Assembly (NCBI GenBank): GCA_008711295.1
Contig: VUYV01000016.1
Coordinates: 3,638,101-3,702,100 of the forward strand
Length of the DNA stretch: 64,000 bases
From: Anarhynchus alexandrinus
Taxonomy: Eukaryota > Chordata > Aves > Charadriiformes > Charadriidae
Direction of reading: 5' to 3'
The notes below the pieces were generated by a model that saw nothing but the letters and a program-made list of their open reading frames with translations, was not told the origin of the DNA and searched no databases. Shown here one piece after another: positions 28,101 through 43,100 of the stretch. Positions within the stretch are counted from its first letter, which is position 1; every line of letters starts with the position of its first letter. The position numbers and the translations under genes were made by a program.

Positions 28101-31100
28101 CCGTATCAGAAATTTAAGTCTATAGCCATTAACAGGGACTACAACTGAAAGAGCTATTTATTTTATTTAAAGCAGAGATGAAAACGTGCACACCTGATTA
28201 GCTTTACTACAAAAATAAAAAGATATTGTACCTAGGTGCCAAGTTGTCATATGTATAAGCAACTGACATAAGTCGCTGAATCAAACTGGTTCCCTGGACA
28301 AGTACAAGAAACACCTTTAAAAATTGAAGTCAAAAGAAGAAAAAAACAGTTAATATAACAACAAGCTTTTTGATCTATTTTTAAATTATACACACTGTGT
28401 GAATCTAAAACAAACCCACCTGTGTAGAGGGAAGAAGAGCAAAAGACAAATCATAGCATCTCCACAGTTAAAACTTACAGTTTTTTATTAAAGCAGATCT
28501 AAAATCCTGTTTCATTGACTAAGTCTAGATGCAAAAATTTCATTTTATTTCTCTAAGACAGACAATTTAACTGAATAGAAAAATCAACCATTTACTCAAT
28601 CATTTTAGTAAAAACACAGTATTATTTTTTAAAGCATGGATTTAAAAAATCTTAGGCTTGAGGAGACAGGGTTGAGGATGAGGTTGGATATGTAAATTTC
28701 ACCCATATCTGTGATCAACACGTTTCATTGACTATACATTCACTTAAATTATTCATCTTTAGAGAACCTGACAGGATATACAGAATTTTCAAATTAAAGT
28801 CTGAAGAAAGTATTTTTAAAATATTTAGATAGTAAATCCACTGCAATCAAAAATACTCATGAATGACAATTAAAAATTTAAAACCAGTTATAGAGATTGG
28901 TAGCAGCATTTACACAGCCAATGTTGAAAAATTTAATACATTTGATAATTTCCCTCTATCATAGTAGCTTTGGCAATTTAAAGATCTGGTTTGTCAAAAA
29001 TACTAAATACTTAAAGAATAGTTAAGGTCTTTCCATGTATAACAACGAGAAATAGGAAGTTTGGCTCCAGTTCACAGTTCAGATCTATACTTTCTGGCAA
29101 TCACAGCTGGTCCTGTGCCCACGAGCAATCGATTTACAGTGAACGCATCTCTGATGCCAAAATACTACATTTTCTTGGTTTACATTAGGAAATTAGCATG
29201 CAGGAATCTAGTAGGAAGGTTTACAGGTTTAGGTAAGTTTACTACACGCTCGCTCAGATATCCTTAGTAGAGTTATTTTAGTGTTTACCAAAGGAATCTA
29301 TAATGGATTTAGTGAGAATGTCAACAGCCCATATAACTAGTTACCATGAAAAACAAGAGTAATGAATTTGGAAAACAAAATCTAAGAAATAGGGATAATC
29401 ACCAAACCCCCTTTTGATTCCAGCTTTTAAAACTACCAGGTTTAAAGCAATTAAAATGCTTTTTAGAAGAGAATAACATGTAGGATATAGATTAATATTA
29501 GTAACTTTTGCACTCCATTATTTTATTACCACAATAAAGGCTTCACACAACAAAGGAGTCATTTTTCTAATGTTCACACAATGGACACACTGTTTCTCTC
29601 TTACCTCTGTTAAACGAGGTATATGAAGGCCCTTCGCATGGTCGCTTGCAGTCTTCCTTGATTTGCCTGGCCATGTTCTTTTTCTGTGACTCTCCGCTAC
29701 ACCAGACCAGGCAAAGACGTCATGGTAAGCTAAATCCAGATCTGAAGGATCAACTGCAAACTGGCATATCAGCTTCAGCAAGCAAGCGAGACAGTCTAGC
29801 TGCCACTGTGAATAACAAGAAAATGATATATTTTTTTCAAGGATTTATTTTACAAATAATTCTACGCCTACTATGGAATTTGAAATGAAAAGGTTAAGTA
29901 AGGTATAAAGGACAAACAGCTGGAACTAACTGGTAAAACATCACCAGAATAGGCACTAATGAGGAAAGGTGTTAAAAAAAAGTTACTTCTTACAATGAAA
30001 ACATTTTCATGATCTAGTCCTATTAGCAGGTGCATTCAAGACATTCTATTATTCAGCGCATGAAGTAACAGAGGAAATGGTATACCAGTTCAGCTCAAAC
30101 AGTTAAGAGCCTTTCCTGCAATGTATTCAACTAGCACAGGGTATAAAGTATGGTATACAGAAGTTCTTTCAAGTTGTATATATTTAACCATGCAGAGACA
30201 ATAGATATTACTTTAAAAATACCATTTTGTATTGTAACATCTCTTGCTAGGTGAAAACCACTGATCTATTTAGTAACTCAAGATCAATTTTCACGGCTCT
30301 CAGCTGTGTGGCTATGGCCAAACATAGCACCTGCTCAGCTCCACCAGCAGAAGGTGCATTATGGGAGTAAAAATAACAAAAATGGAGCACCATGTCACAG
30401 CAACACATGAAGTAGGTCAGCTATCCAGCACCTATACATACATAAGTCAGGACTCTGTACTAAGGCACTTAGTTGCAGAATCTGTTATTATTTTCAGGGT
30501 GTTGTGCATACCTTCTGGACAGACCAATAAAAGCAATCATACAAACGTTTGTTTATATACTGAATCGAGAAAAGGACAACTTGTTTCTAATAGTGAAATA
30601 ATTTTAGAAGAAATACATCAAAATCAGTTAAAAACTATAAAACTCTTTTAAAAAGTGTACCTGCCTTCTTTTTAACATTTCAGTAACCATCATCAGTTTT
30701 ATACATACATGTGTATGCTTGTCCATTTACTTTTTTTATGTATGTAAGACTCAGAGCTTGGGATATTCAGATTTTTTTTTTAATCAAATGCCATAGAATT
30801 CAAAATAAAAGAGAAAAAATAAATCTATTAAAAAAAAGTTTTAATTATGATGTGAATTTAGCTCAAACTAATAACAGAATAATGATGAAAAAGATATTAT
30901 ATAAGAATGACTAATAATAATGTTCATTATTGAAAACTGTCTTTATTAACACCGTAGCCACGGTGTGCTACCACTTTTACCTCAAAGCCAACAAGGGAAA
31001 ATGATATTTCTTGGCCTCTTCAGATGGGAAGACAATTAACAGACTACTGCTTTTAAAAACAGACTATAATAAAAGTTTCCAAATAATGACCTTCCCTAAA

Positions 31101-34100
31101 ATAAACAGAAAAAAAGGCAAAAATAAAGTACCCCCTTCTTGTTTGGCAAATTTTGACTTTTTTTTTTTAAAAAAAAAGTGATATGCAATGCAGTTGCAAT
31201 CATTCCTAAAAATGGAACCCAAAGTTTTTTTTTTTCCTCTAAGATGTTCCCATGATCTACAAATTTATGTTCTACAAACTATGATTTTTTTAAGACAAGA
31301 CAAAAAATTAAACCAAAAATACACAGAAAAATACAAAGGGTGGTTTTAAAATATAAAAAAGCAGACGTATGAAGATTTTTTTTAAAAAAAAACAACCCAA
31401 ATTCTTCCAGGAATATAAAATATCAAAGAAAAAGATGCTATTGCACCGTCTCTGGTGATTTCAATTATAGAATTAATTTATTTCACTTACAACAGAAAAG
31501 TAAGTATAACAAAGGCTGAAAGTAATGAAGTCTTTACAAATGACAGCTATGTTATTCTGGAGAAAAAGGGCAAATAAACACCTACCACAGTCCATGATTC
31601 CTGTTCTTTAGGCTCTAAGATTCCAGAATTGAAAATTTCTAGTAACTGTTGGAGCCCTCCAGCAGCAACAAACTGTAAGTATATTATGGAACCAATGTGA
31701 GAAGAAACAAATACGGACATATCATTAAGTTCAGTTAGATAACAATTTAAGCTTTATAAATGAATAAAAAAACATCTGATAAACCATTCAGCTGGATGTT
31801 TTATGAAAACCAATAAATAATTGTACACAACTATGACAAATTTACAGGCCTGATAACACAGAAAACTTTAAAATGTTATACCTAAATTTGAGACCAAAAA
31901 CTTTTGGATAACATTTTAAATGGGTTTTCATTTTATATCTTTTTTTAAAAACTATATTAGGTATCACAGAATACCGTAGGACAAATCAAACCTTGCAGCT
32001 CCATGTGTTTTTACTATTTTCTATTTGATCTTCACTGGAATCATCTGAGTCTGGGTAAAGATCGCTATAACTTCCCTAAAGATAAACAAGAACGATTCAT
32101 TGTAAAAACAGTTAAAGAATTAAAATACTATAAAATAAGTCATCAATATATACTTTGGTTCAGAGAGAAAAAACATATATTCTATGCAAGGAGCTCTATT
32201 ACCGTAGATTCGCGTCTAATTCTCCTATTGGGCTTTCCCAAAGCTTCAATAATTTCCAGGGCATACAAAAGTTTATGGGCACTTTTTATTCGCAGAAGAT
32301 CCTTCCAGCTAAAGCCATCATTACCCTTAAGAGATAAAAAAGACAGAAAGCAATTAACACAATTATATCTAATGCTGATCTATCTAAAAAATGCAAGGAG
32401 AGGATTTTTAAAGCAACATGGACAAATTATTTGGTTTTATATTTCATCTATTATTTGAAATTAGAAAATTTCAAGCATATTTCTACACATGATTAACAAT
32501 TTGAATGATGTGAATTCAACAATGAAATTTGAGTAAACCTCCAACATTATAAGCTAACATACGCATAATTTTAAAGCAGAGGAAGCTGAATGTTATGCTC
32601 TAAATTATAACTTCCACCAAAATTTTGATGCATGTGTCCATAAAGAACCGTAATATCTAAAAACTGTTATATGTAATTTCAAAAACTTTAAAAGAGGCAA
32701 AATTTCCATCTATAGGGCAAAAGACTGACTAGATAAGTACCTATTGTTTTGAAATTATAGAAGAGAGTACAAAAGGATTGCTATCACAACAGTCATAATG
32801 TTAAACCAGGGCTACAAATGAAGAATCTGCCATTTCAATTCAAACCAAAAGACTGTGACAATTAGTATTGACTATTTTTTTCATTTATTAAATAATTTTT
32901 TAAAAAGAAATCATGAAAATAAACTTCAAGAAACTAAACTGACATCTCTGTTTAGTTTAATTTTGTAAGAATTATTAGGTTTGTTTATTAGGTTTACTTG
33001 TGTCTCAGCATACTTAACATACTTACTATTTAAGATTCCTCTGGGTAAATTTCAACTAAAACATCCAGGTATAATAAAGATAAACATGTAAAACAAGCAT
33101 TCTTTGTTTACCTGCTCATCTGAAATATTCTGGAATGCCTGCAACATATTAGGGCATGTTGGCAGAAGCATTAACAGTTCCCAGACACGTCTGGATAAGT
33201 TTTCTGCATGGAGATGGAGTTCTTCACACCTTGCACTCTGAGAAACCATAGAACAACCTTTCTTATTATGAAGTTCATTGTGAAAATAAGATTTCCAATT
33301 CAAAAATGTATTTATTCTTAATTAAGAAGCTATCTGTTTCCTATCTAATGTAAATCCACAAATAGAACACGATAGTTGAAGTCTCACTGAACCTGCAAGA
33401 AACTAATTTCCATTATCTTTACAGCATTATCACATATTTTGAAATATTTGAATGTTAATAAAACTTAAAAATAAACTCCTGGTTTGCATATACTAGTGGT
33501 TATTTAATTTCCCACAAGCTAATGATGGCATATAAGACATAAAACCTGATGTTTTGCAATAAAACCTTTACAGACCTTTCTTCAAGCCCATTCCCAATAT
33601 TAGTCACCGCATCTATTTAAATAATCAATATTCTTTCCTAAGAATTACTCTTTTTTATAGCTTCTACAATATTTAGAACATTTAAAACATATCAGAACAA
33701 TGTTGTTACGAAAATCAGAAAAATCATGATAATGATTATACCATATGTGAAACGTGAATATACAGACAATAAACGTATCTGCCAACTGGACAGAGTACAC
33801 AAGAAGTAGGCTAGATAGGAAAAATAGATCCAAGTAAATAAGACTTAAATGTAATTATTCCAATAACATTACTCTAAATTACCTCACTATCTTCCATAGC
33901 CACTTCTCCAGAAGGAGGCTTAAAAGAGGCAAGCATCTCTAACAAATCAAAAAGGGTGGTAAGATGAGGTTCTTGAAGGAGTAAAAGCATTGGAATGTTG
34001 TCCTTCTGAGGAGGAGGCAGGCAAGATGCTGGAAGCTGAACACCTTCACCTTTACGTTCTCTCCTTGGCGCACCCAGGGATACAAACACCATCTAGAAAC

Positions 34101-37100
34101 AAAGAGAAAAAACACGGAGGAGAGAGACAATTTTAAAAATTCATATGCTAAAAGCATGGAACGTTTTTAACAGGATCAGAATTAAGAACTTAGAGATACA
34201 TCAATATCTTTGTAAATCTTTACTGAGCAGCACTTTGAGCAACTGCTATAATTAAAGCTTGGTTTGGCTTTCACTTAAGGCAGCCATGGTGTAGTTGCAT
34301 ACACTGTTTGCTGTTGTTACAGTAGACGGTGTAGTTGCATACACTGTTTGCTGTTGTTACAGTAGACGGTCCTGTTTCCTTGTCTGTCATCCCTTATTTT
34401 GCCATTCAGGCTGGGGAGACTCTAGTACTGGTCTGACTTTCTTAGTACGTTAATGAAATGGCACAAAAACTAATCCAGAGGAAAAATGAGATAAATTGGC
34501 TCAAAGGACCAGAATAATGCTAGTGAGGGCCTAGCAACACAAATAGCAGTGCTGTTGGAAAAGCAGACATTTGTTATACTGGCGTAACCACATTGTGGAA
34601 AGCCATTCTCAGATGAACTGTTCCTGCTGACTAGTTATCACCTCCATATATTGATCATACCCAGCCATTCAAACTGAATGTTACACTCCTTCACGTTCTG
34701 CAAACATAAGAATTCATCTGACTGCACCACAGTTCAATTCTGTAAAGTCATCTGTGTTAACAAGAAAAAAATATTTTAAAATCTTGGTTTGCTTTTGAAT
34801 TAACCCAATTCATTTAGCAAAAGGAACTAACGAACAGATGAAGATGTAGTCCAACAGATCATCCGCTTTTGAACTGCAAGAGTCAAGACAGACCAACTGC
34901 TACAACTGTTAAGAGCCAGCAATAGCACACATAAGCATATCAGCCAGCGATAATCTTTCTAAAAGTATGTTAGCAGACCCCTGAAGGTGTGTGGTGGAAG
35001 TTTTGTTTTCCTTTAGATAGAAAGAACGTATGTGATAATCCGCTGATAAGTTTTGTTACAGTTCCACCTCCCTAAAACAGTCATGATGTCATTCACCCTT
35101 ATACAAATCAAGTTAGGCTTTTCCATACTGTAGACTTCAGCAAACTTGTGAGTAGACCACTAACAGGAACTCTGAATCAAAAAACATAAAACAAAAAACC
35201 GAATAAGCATTAAAAAATGCTTCAGATTTAATCCATGAAAGGAGAGAGCTAGTCACTGCTACTATGGAAATAATGAGAGTCCAACAATTCAGACAAAATG
35301 TGGATACTTGATTTTGTTTGTATTGGTCTCTAGTTTTCCTTGATGAATGAAAAAAATTGAAATTTTTCTTTCACACCTTGAGTTTTCACATCTGCTAACA
35401 TAACTAGAATTAGGTTTTTAAAATTAATTATTTAAAGACTGACAACAGCAGCAAGGACTGACAGTATTAGTCTGAGCTCACAGGAGACACACGTTGGATA
35501 GTGTGAAACAACTAGTTTCAGAAAATTGCACGACGCTCCCAAAGAAAAATATACCTTCCACCACCACTACATATATCAGCTGCACAAGACAAAAGCAACA
35601 CATCAAGCAATCTTTTTCAGTGACTGCTATCTATATGCTGGTAATACCTGCATATCCTTAAAACCCAATTCATGAAGCGTCTTTTCATCATAATCAGTTG
35701 TCAGTTCATGCCCAGATGAAATCATTCTCACAGGTCCCATGAGGCCACCTAGGATAAAAACATTATTTCAATAAATTTCTGCAATCATAGCTTCATTTTC
35801 TAATGAAAATGCTAAGACGTATTTTTAATAGCGCACCCTTCAGCAGCAATTAACATCAAGCAAAAATTTAATGCAATTTCCTTATGAAAAGTGGTTATCA
35901 CAATAAACTAGATTTCCCAGCAGGTATTTAGGAATACCCTTTTCAATAACAGTTCACCCAATCTTGTAGTGAAAAGTGTCTGCAATCCAAACTAAAACAT
36001 GCCTTCCATATTTTATTGTAAATTATGCTATTCCAGAGAAGGATAATGGAAAACTATTGTGATCATCAACAAAATCCCTTTGTATCAACATACCTGTGAA
36101 AAAGTCAGCAAAGACGAAGAAGCAATAATTATCTTACTTAAATGTAAGTCGGAACTGAAGATGTCATATACTTCAGAAAGGGAAAACCGAGAACACCCTT
36201 CAGAGTTCTCAACATTGAACAAGAAATCTGAACTAAAAGGTGATGCTTCACAAAACCAGCTGAAATACACAGCCAAGCGCTGGCATTTCCAAACCAGAGC
36301 AATCCAGTGAGATGTACACACAGTAACTTCGATGGGACTGCCAGATAAATGGAAGCATCAGGCAAATATATATGTTACGCAAATCCTGCCCAAACAAAAT
36401 TTCTGAGATGGTCTTGGGAAAAAACGGAGAGACAGCAGCCCTCCAAAGACATCTGTCAGTTAACAATAAAACCGTGAAGGTTTTATGTGGAATTGGGAAT
36501 AATCTCGCATATCTACCACTGTCCCCATCCTCCTCAGCTGCCTGCTTTGAAACTTACCAGTGCAGTCAGGCAAAATCATTTCAAACAGATAATGGCAGCC
36601 CCAGCTGGCAACTAAAACCACACAGTCGCTTGCTCACCTCCCCACTCTTCCACCCGCAAGAAGGGTGGGAACAAGAGGGAAAAAGAAGAGGGGAAAGGGA
36701 ATAAAAAAACCTCAAAGACAATCTAAAAGATACAATAACAGAGAAGGAAAAATAACAATAATAAAAATGACACTGGTCACTCACACCGCCCAGTGAATTG
36801 GCACTGTCCCAAGCAATGATCACTGATTCCCGCCCCCTGGATAACCCCCATTTATATCCTGAGCATGACATCTATAGTATGGAATATTTAATTGGCTGTT
36901 TCATCATTCTGTCTATGCTTCTAAGGGAAGCTGAAAAAAGTCCTTGAATAGTGTAAACATCACTTAGCAACAACTAAAAACAATAGGTACTATTGACATT
37001 CCTTTCAGAGCATTCACTAAACAGAAAATTAACCCCTTTCCAGCTGAAACCAGGACAGCAGGCAAACACATCATCCACAAAAAAACCCAAACAGAAATCT

Positions 37101-40100
37101 ACCTTCAGCAAACTAGTAACAGATTTCCAAAGAAAGAATACAGAAAAAAACCTAAGTGAGAAGCAAATGCAATCTTTCATTTCTCTGAGCACTGCAGATT
37201 TCAAATGAGCAAGAGATGTTACAATAGATATTGGGACCTCAAAAGAAATATGTGATAGATGTCTGGTAAATGTAAAATAATAATAATAAAGTTTATTGTA
37301 GTGAAAGAGAGCTAAAAGGAACACTTAATAAATGTGAATGCGTCTACTACTTACAGCTACATTCCCAAAGTTTTGGCTTATCGGATATTACCCTGACAGA
37401 AGCATGATGGCAAAAACTTCAGAAATTTACCTGTAACTAATAAATGCTTTAAGGTTTTTTTATTCCATCTCAGAACCTGCAGCTTCACTTTCAACATTAA
37501 TAGTTACCTCACTTCTGTAACAATCTGTTTAACATTAATTTTCAGTGTCTTCATCTTCTCAAACTAAATTTCCTTTTAAGACACCAGGTGTTAGATGTAA
37601 CTGGTATCACTTCAGGCATACCATTTGTTCATGAATCCCAAGAGCAGTAAAATGAAAGTAACACTTTGCACAAAGATGCTGGAAATGAAATTGCTATCCA
37701 AACAGCGGTGAAAAGGCAGGACAACAGGAGCGCTAAAGGAGGCCAACAGCGTAATAAAGTGCCAGTCACAGTCAACAACAGATAAAACAAAAAGAAGCAA
37801 AAAAGAGAAGTGTAAGTCTAGAATTCCAAGAGCCAAAAGATGATACAAATATTCTGCTATCTCTGTTTTGTGAAACTGAAATCCCACCTGAGCAAACAAC
37901 TAAAAACCAGTTAAGGACAACAAGATTTAGCTCTGTAAGGAAAAGGCAAGAAAAAACCTTGTACTCTGACATCATGAGCAAAGAGAATTTAATTTTTACT
38001 GGAATTTGATAAATTCTGTTCAGATTTCTCCCTCAGTTGATAAAATAATAGCCATTTTAGGTTCTTAACCAGGAATTGTTTTTTAACTAATACAGGTATA
38101 TTAGAATGGACACAGTAAAAGGTCACTGGGACAGAGGTGTGCGCTATGTACCTTACAGTACGTCTCCTGTGATGCAGAATGACTTTTTCTTAAAGTGTAA
38201 ACAGTCAACATTGAACCAGAATTCACAGAGATCTTTGTGATCAACAAAATGTTATTAGAAAGTCCTTTAAAAAAAATATCTACAGAACAGTCCCCAAAAT
38301 AGGGTATGAATAAGTAAAACTACAGGTTTTAACTGCAAGTCATAGTTTCAGTCCTATCTTCTGAAATTTAGCATTTGAAAAGCAAAAATAATGTGACTAG
38401 ATTATTCCAAACACACGGTGGCATGCACAGAACAACGCAAAGACACTTATTCAGGAGTTTGGTTAATAAGAGGTTTAGCCACTTAGAGGATTTTATGCAT
38501 CTATCAGTCAACACAGATATCAATTACACGACAAAGCACTTCGAGGCTTAATACAGGTTTTAAACCTAGCAAAGGACCCTGGGTTTATGAATCAACAGAT
38601 TTTATGGTTCTCCAGTTTCCTACAGTTATGGAATGTTAATAATTAGTGTAATAAACACAGAAAAAATAAAACAACATCCACAAAAGGTGTATAAAATTAC
38701 AGATATCAGCACAGACATTCTACAAAACAAAAAAGGTTGTACATATGAAACATGACTGAACTGCAGCTGCTGTAAGACTGCAATTCTGAATTTTCTGAAT
38801 CACGTGCTTATAAAATCCTAGCTAAAACAAAAATAAAAATTTCTGCTACATGGCTATACTTGGTGAAAACGAGAGTTTCTTCAATAAAACAGCTTCTGAT
38901 GAGTGGCTGAAAAAGGATTTCACAAAGAAGGCAATTAAGATGTCTAAAATTCAATCTGCTTTACTGACAGTGTCTCTCTAACACATTTTTAAAAAAAGTT
39001 GTTAAACCATGAAAAGAAAGTCAGATTCATGTTTACACATATACTAATGGTCAGTGGTATTGGAAAAAGATGTTCATGGACGGAATTTGTTCAGATAATA
39101 TACATTACATGCTAACTCTTGCTCATAATGAGAAAGAAAGAAAACAAGAAAACATTGAGGAGAACATAATTCAGAAAACAGTAACATTTTGAACAGCAAC
39201 AATTGATAAGAATGCTATCATATATAGCATCAGTAGGACTTAGAAAATGCCCTCCTCCTAAAGTATAAAGCAGAAATTTTCATTCTCTCCAAAACATATA
39301 AAGAAAGGGAACAACAACATGATGCATATTCATCACCCTGTAAGCAAGCAATGACCATCTCAGGAACAAGGTGACATTCCAAATTAAGAGCATCAAAAGA
39401 GGCTGAATGATCATTTTTGCTACAGGATGATCATAAATTAAAAAGCAGTTGCAGGAGTAAGGAAAATCTTACACCTGACTGGAATACATATACGTAGGGT
39501 ATAAATTATGACTTTCAATTATGACTTCAACTTCTGAATCAGTGGCAGAGCCAGAAATGTATAAATTTCACAAAACATAGAATAAGGTTCTATGTATCAG
39601 AGTCTCCAAATTACAGAAAACAACATAAATAATTAAAACAACACTGAGAAGAAAAATAATGTGGGGGAAAGTCTATTAGGACTTGGAGTTTGGCTAGATC
39701 TAAAAACCTTTGGCAGATCTACATTTTCTTTGCTATTTCAAAGAAACGGTAACACTTAAGAAACAATGCTATTAATTAAAAGTGAGGGCGATGCTAACTG
39801 TAACTACAGCTAGAAGAAAATAAATCATAATGTTTGCTTATTCAGGATACCCGAGGAAGAAAAGGACCATAATTATCTAAGCTCTAAATGGATGAACCCT
39901 TGTAAGGGAAAAAAAAAAGAGGCATGAGTACTATGACTTACCAGGGAAATCCCCTTTGCGGCTGCTTTGGCCAAACTCCTGAAGCTGAGCTTGTTGATTT
40001 ATCTGCTCCTTCTGCAAATTTTCATACCAATGGGTAACTTCTGCCCGTAGATCGGCCACCTGATCACTAGGATACATTTCTATAGTCATCTGAAATAAAA

Positions 40101-43100
40101 CATGTATTTTATTTTTCTAAGTGCACAGTGGACTTACTGAAATTCAACAATGTAGGATGTACTTGTGAAAGGGCTTTTAACTACCTTGTCAGGAAGTCCA
40201 GCTGGCTGACATACAATTCTTAGTGGCAGTGACTGTTTGTCACTCAGGGCTTTCAAGTGACTGCTGATACCAGTGCCTTCAATCTGCCACTGTCTCAGAT
40301 GATATGCAAACCTTAAGAAGCAGGTAAAAACATTGAAAAAGTATTTTCGACAAAAGCTATTTAACCCAAATGTTCTATAAACAATGAGAGGAAAGACAAA
40401 CTTGCACGTTCATTCACTGTTTTTTCAAAATAAGAGGAAGTTATTGATATTCTCCCTATTTTCCAAACAAAACTAATATAAGTTTGCAAAAGTTTCTTTG
40501 GTGAGGGATGGGGAAACATGAACTATATCCATACCTCTTTATACAAGGAGAAAAGCCAGCTCTTGTAACTGTTTAAACTGTATATATTACCTTTCAAAAT
40601 TATCCACTACTGTCCTTACTTTACACAAAAAAACCAAAAGAAATTGTCACTTAAATTCAGAATAACTCATAACTCATTCATGATTACGATAAGAAGAATG
40701 GAAATAAATTCCGTATCCAAATAAATCACTGGAACTATTTACCTTCTCCTAAAAGCCTCCAGGTGTGTCTTCAGCATTAAGAGTCCTCTTTCAATAATGG
40801 TCAGACTTGAATGAGAGTCTTGCTCAAGGTTACTAGAAGCTATCATCAGACTCTCCATACACTTGCTAATAAATTCCTGTTCTTTTTCAAGACCAGTTTT
40901 ACCTGTAACATCAGTTAAAGTAAATCATATAACCACAACTTTGAGACTATGCATTTTAATACTAAGAATAAAAAAAGAGAATAACACTAGTTAGTCTTTA
41001 CAATATTTTAACCAAAAACAAAAATGAAAATTCATACCATTGATATAATAAGAGTTGATATACTGGATAGCTGCTCGACTGACATCACCAGACTGTGCTC
41101 TTAAAGCAATACCCCAGAACTGGTCCATGCCACACAACTGTTTTGACAAAAGGGAAACAAACACACAAACAAAAAATTGCCGCATTATTTTATTGGGAAT
41201 GATGTTTTTCTGACCTGGGTATTTCATTTGCCTCTTGATGAAATTACTAAAAATATCTCTGCTTTTCCTCTGCTTGGGCTCTCATCACTGCACACATCAA
41301 TTACTATAAAATCCTAACTTTCACAGAAATATCTTCATACTTTGAAGCATAAGGAGAACTGGTTAAAATTCAAGAGAGTGAATTTTCATTTTTGACAATC
41401 AGGAATACTTTAAAATGAAGCTGTAAAACAACAACTCTTATTGGTATTCATTGCAAAAACAGAACTTAATTAAAAATTGCCTCAAATCAATTCACAGAAA
41501 AATATCCTAGATACCATTTTATTTCTAAGATGATTTCTCTGTAGAAAAAACTACAGAAGGAAAAACTTCTAAAGCACATCATACACAACAGAGACATCTT
41601 ACAACAGATTTCTAGTCAGAATTAAATATGCCTAATAAAATGTCATCTGAATCTTACTTAGAAAAGTAAATGTTACAAACCCATTCTTTAAACACAACAG
41701 TGAATACAGGTCAGTTATACTAAGAATATGATAAACTGCACAAAGATACACAGGTAACAGGTGTCATTTTCTTTGTGGTTTCCTATCTCTACCTGTAGAG
41801 ACAAAAGCCACACATGCTCAAAGTCATGAGGGAAGGTCAGGATCATTGGCCTCTTTTTATTTCCATTTCAGTCCCACATTTGGAACTTTTGAGTCCTGAG
41901 CTTCTAGGGCTCTCCTCCAGGCAGGAGTCTGTACAGACCCCACCACTATGGGCTGTGGCATTACTACCTCAAACCAGTAAACAATATGCAAGCCAGTAAG
42001 TTCTCAAGAGCTACGCTGTTGCAGATAAGTAATTTAACTTTCCCCTTCCCTCAGAAAGAAGAAAAAGATGAGCACAGAACCTCAGCTTACCTCTGAGTTT
42101 GAGCCACCATCATATGCACTAGTAGCCAATCGAGCCAAATTACATAAATGCTGGAAGAGGTTTAGGCCAGTCATACTAATAGTTTCAGGTTTTAGTTGTG
42201 GCATCTAAATAAAATAAATACACTTTAGTATGGAAAAAAAATTCCGTGAGCAATTACAGGGTATTTATTGCATTAGCACAGAAAAATGTCATTGTTACTA
42301 CCAATCATATTTGAATTTAGTAGATCAATTAAAATATAGTCTTGCAAAAGATCACACTCTCTGAATTTTATATACAATACAAAGTCAACTATAATTGGCT
42401 TAAACAAACCTCTTCTCTCTACCACTGATTTGGACTGTAACAGTGCAGGGGGAACAAAAATTATTGTAACATTAGCTGCTTAACTTATCAACAGCAGGAC
42501 AACTTGTTAGCATACATGACATGTCTGTTCAAAAACTCACACGCTTACAAAGCTAGACAAAAACTGTGTAGCCTTGAAAAAGACCTAGACTACATTAATT
42601 ATTGCACAATCTATCAATTCTGTAATGTCATCTGTTGAAATGGATGGGACCCCTTGCAAAAAGCTCTACTGCTGCATGTTTGAATTTTCAGTGGATGTAT
42701 GGATGAAATTTATATGCCTCTCCCAGAAAGAAGAAAAGTCATTTTTTAAGTCAGGTAACTATCTATTACAAAGGAAAGTATACTTTCGGGAGGCTTTTTT
42801 TTTCAAATTGAAATGAAGTGCTACACAGCTTCAGATACAACACACAGGCTATTTGCAAAGAAACACTCAAGTAAATACTAGTGCAAAAAGAATTCACGCT
42901 AATCCCTTCCCCTCTTCACTCCAAGCAGAGAAAAATCATTGCATGACAAGTGGGGCCCTCCAAGACTACTGAAGACATACACTTCATAGAAACGATTTTA
43001 AATATGTTAAATACTGCTGACATGGAAAGAAACACTTTTATTAGAATTAATAAGGTTGCAATTAACTCTTTACATACCTTTTCCAAAAAAAGATGTTTGT

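Noticed and set aside
32003..32458. 151-codon plus-strand open frame, the longest on that strand.
   Set aside because: It is the antisense shadow of USP34 exons 23 and 24 with intron between; codons and splice sites on the minus strand explain it.
36059..37324. Cluster of overlapping open frames on both strands (70-116 codons).
   Set aside because: They overlap in many frames, have no motif, and sit in intron 19; typical chance frames.
42901..43060. Longer reading of exon 14 past its donor (the open frame runs on to 42916).
   Set aside because: The GTATGTAA donor at 43077 is needed to join exon 15 in phase, and the continuing frame has no USP34 similarity.
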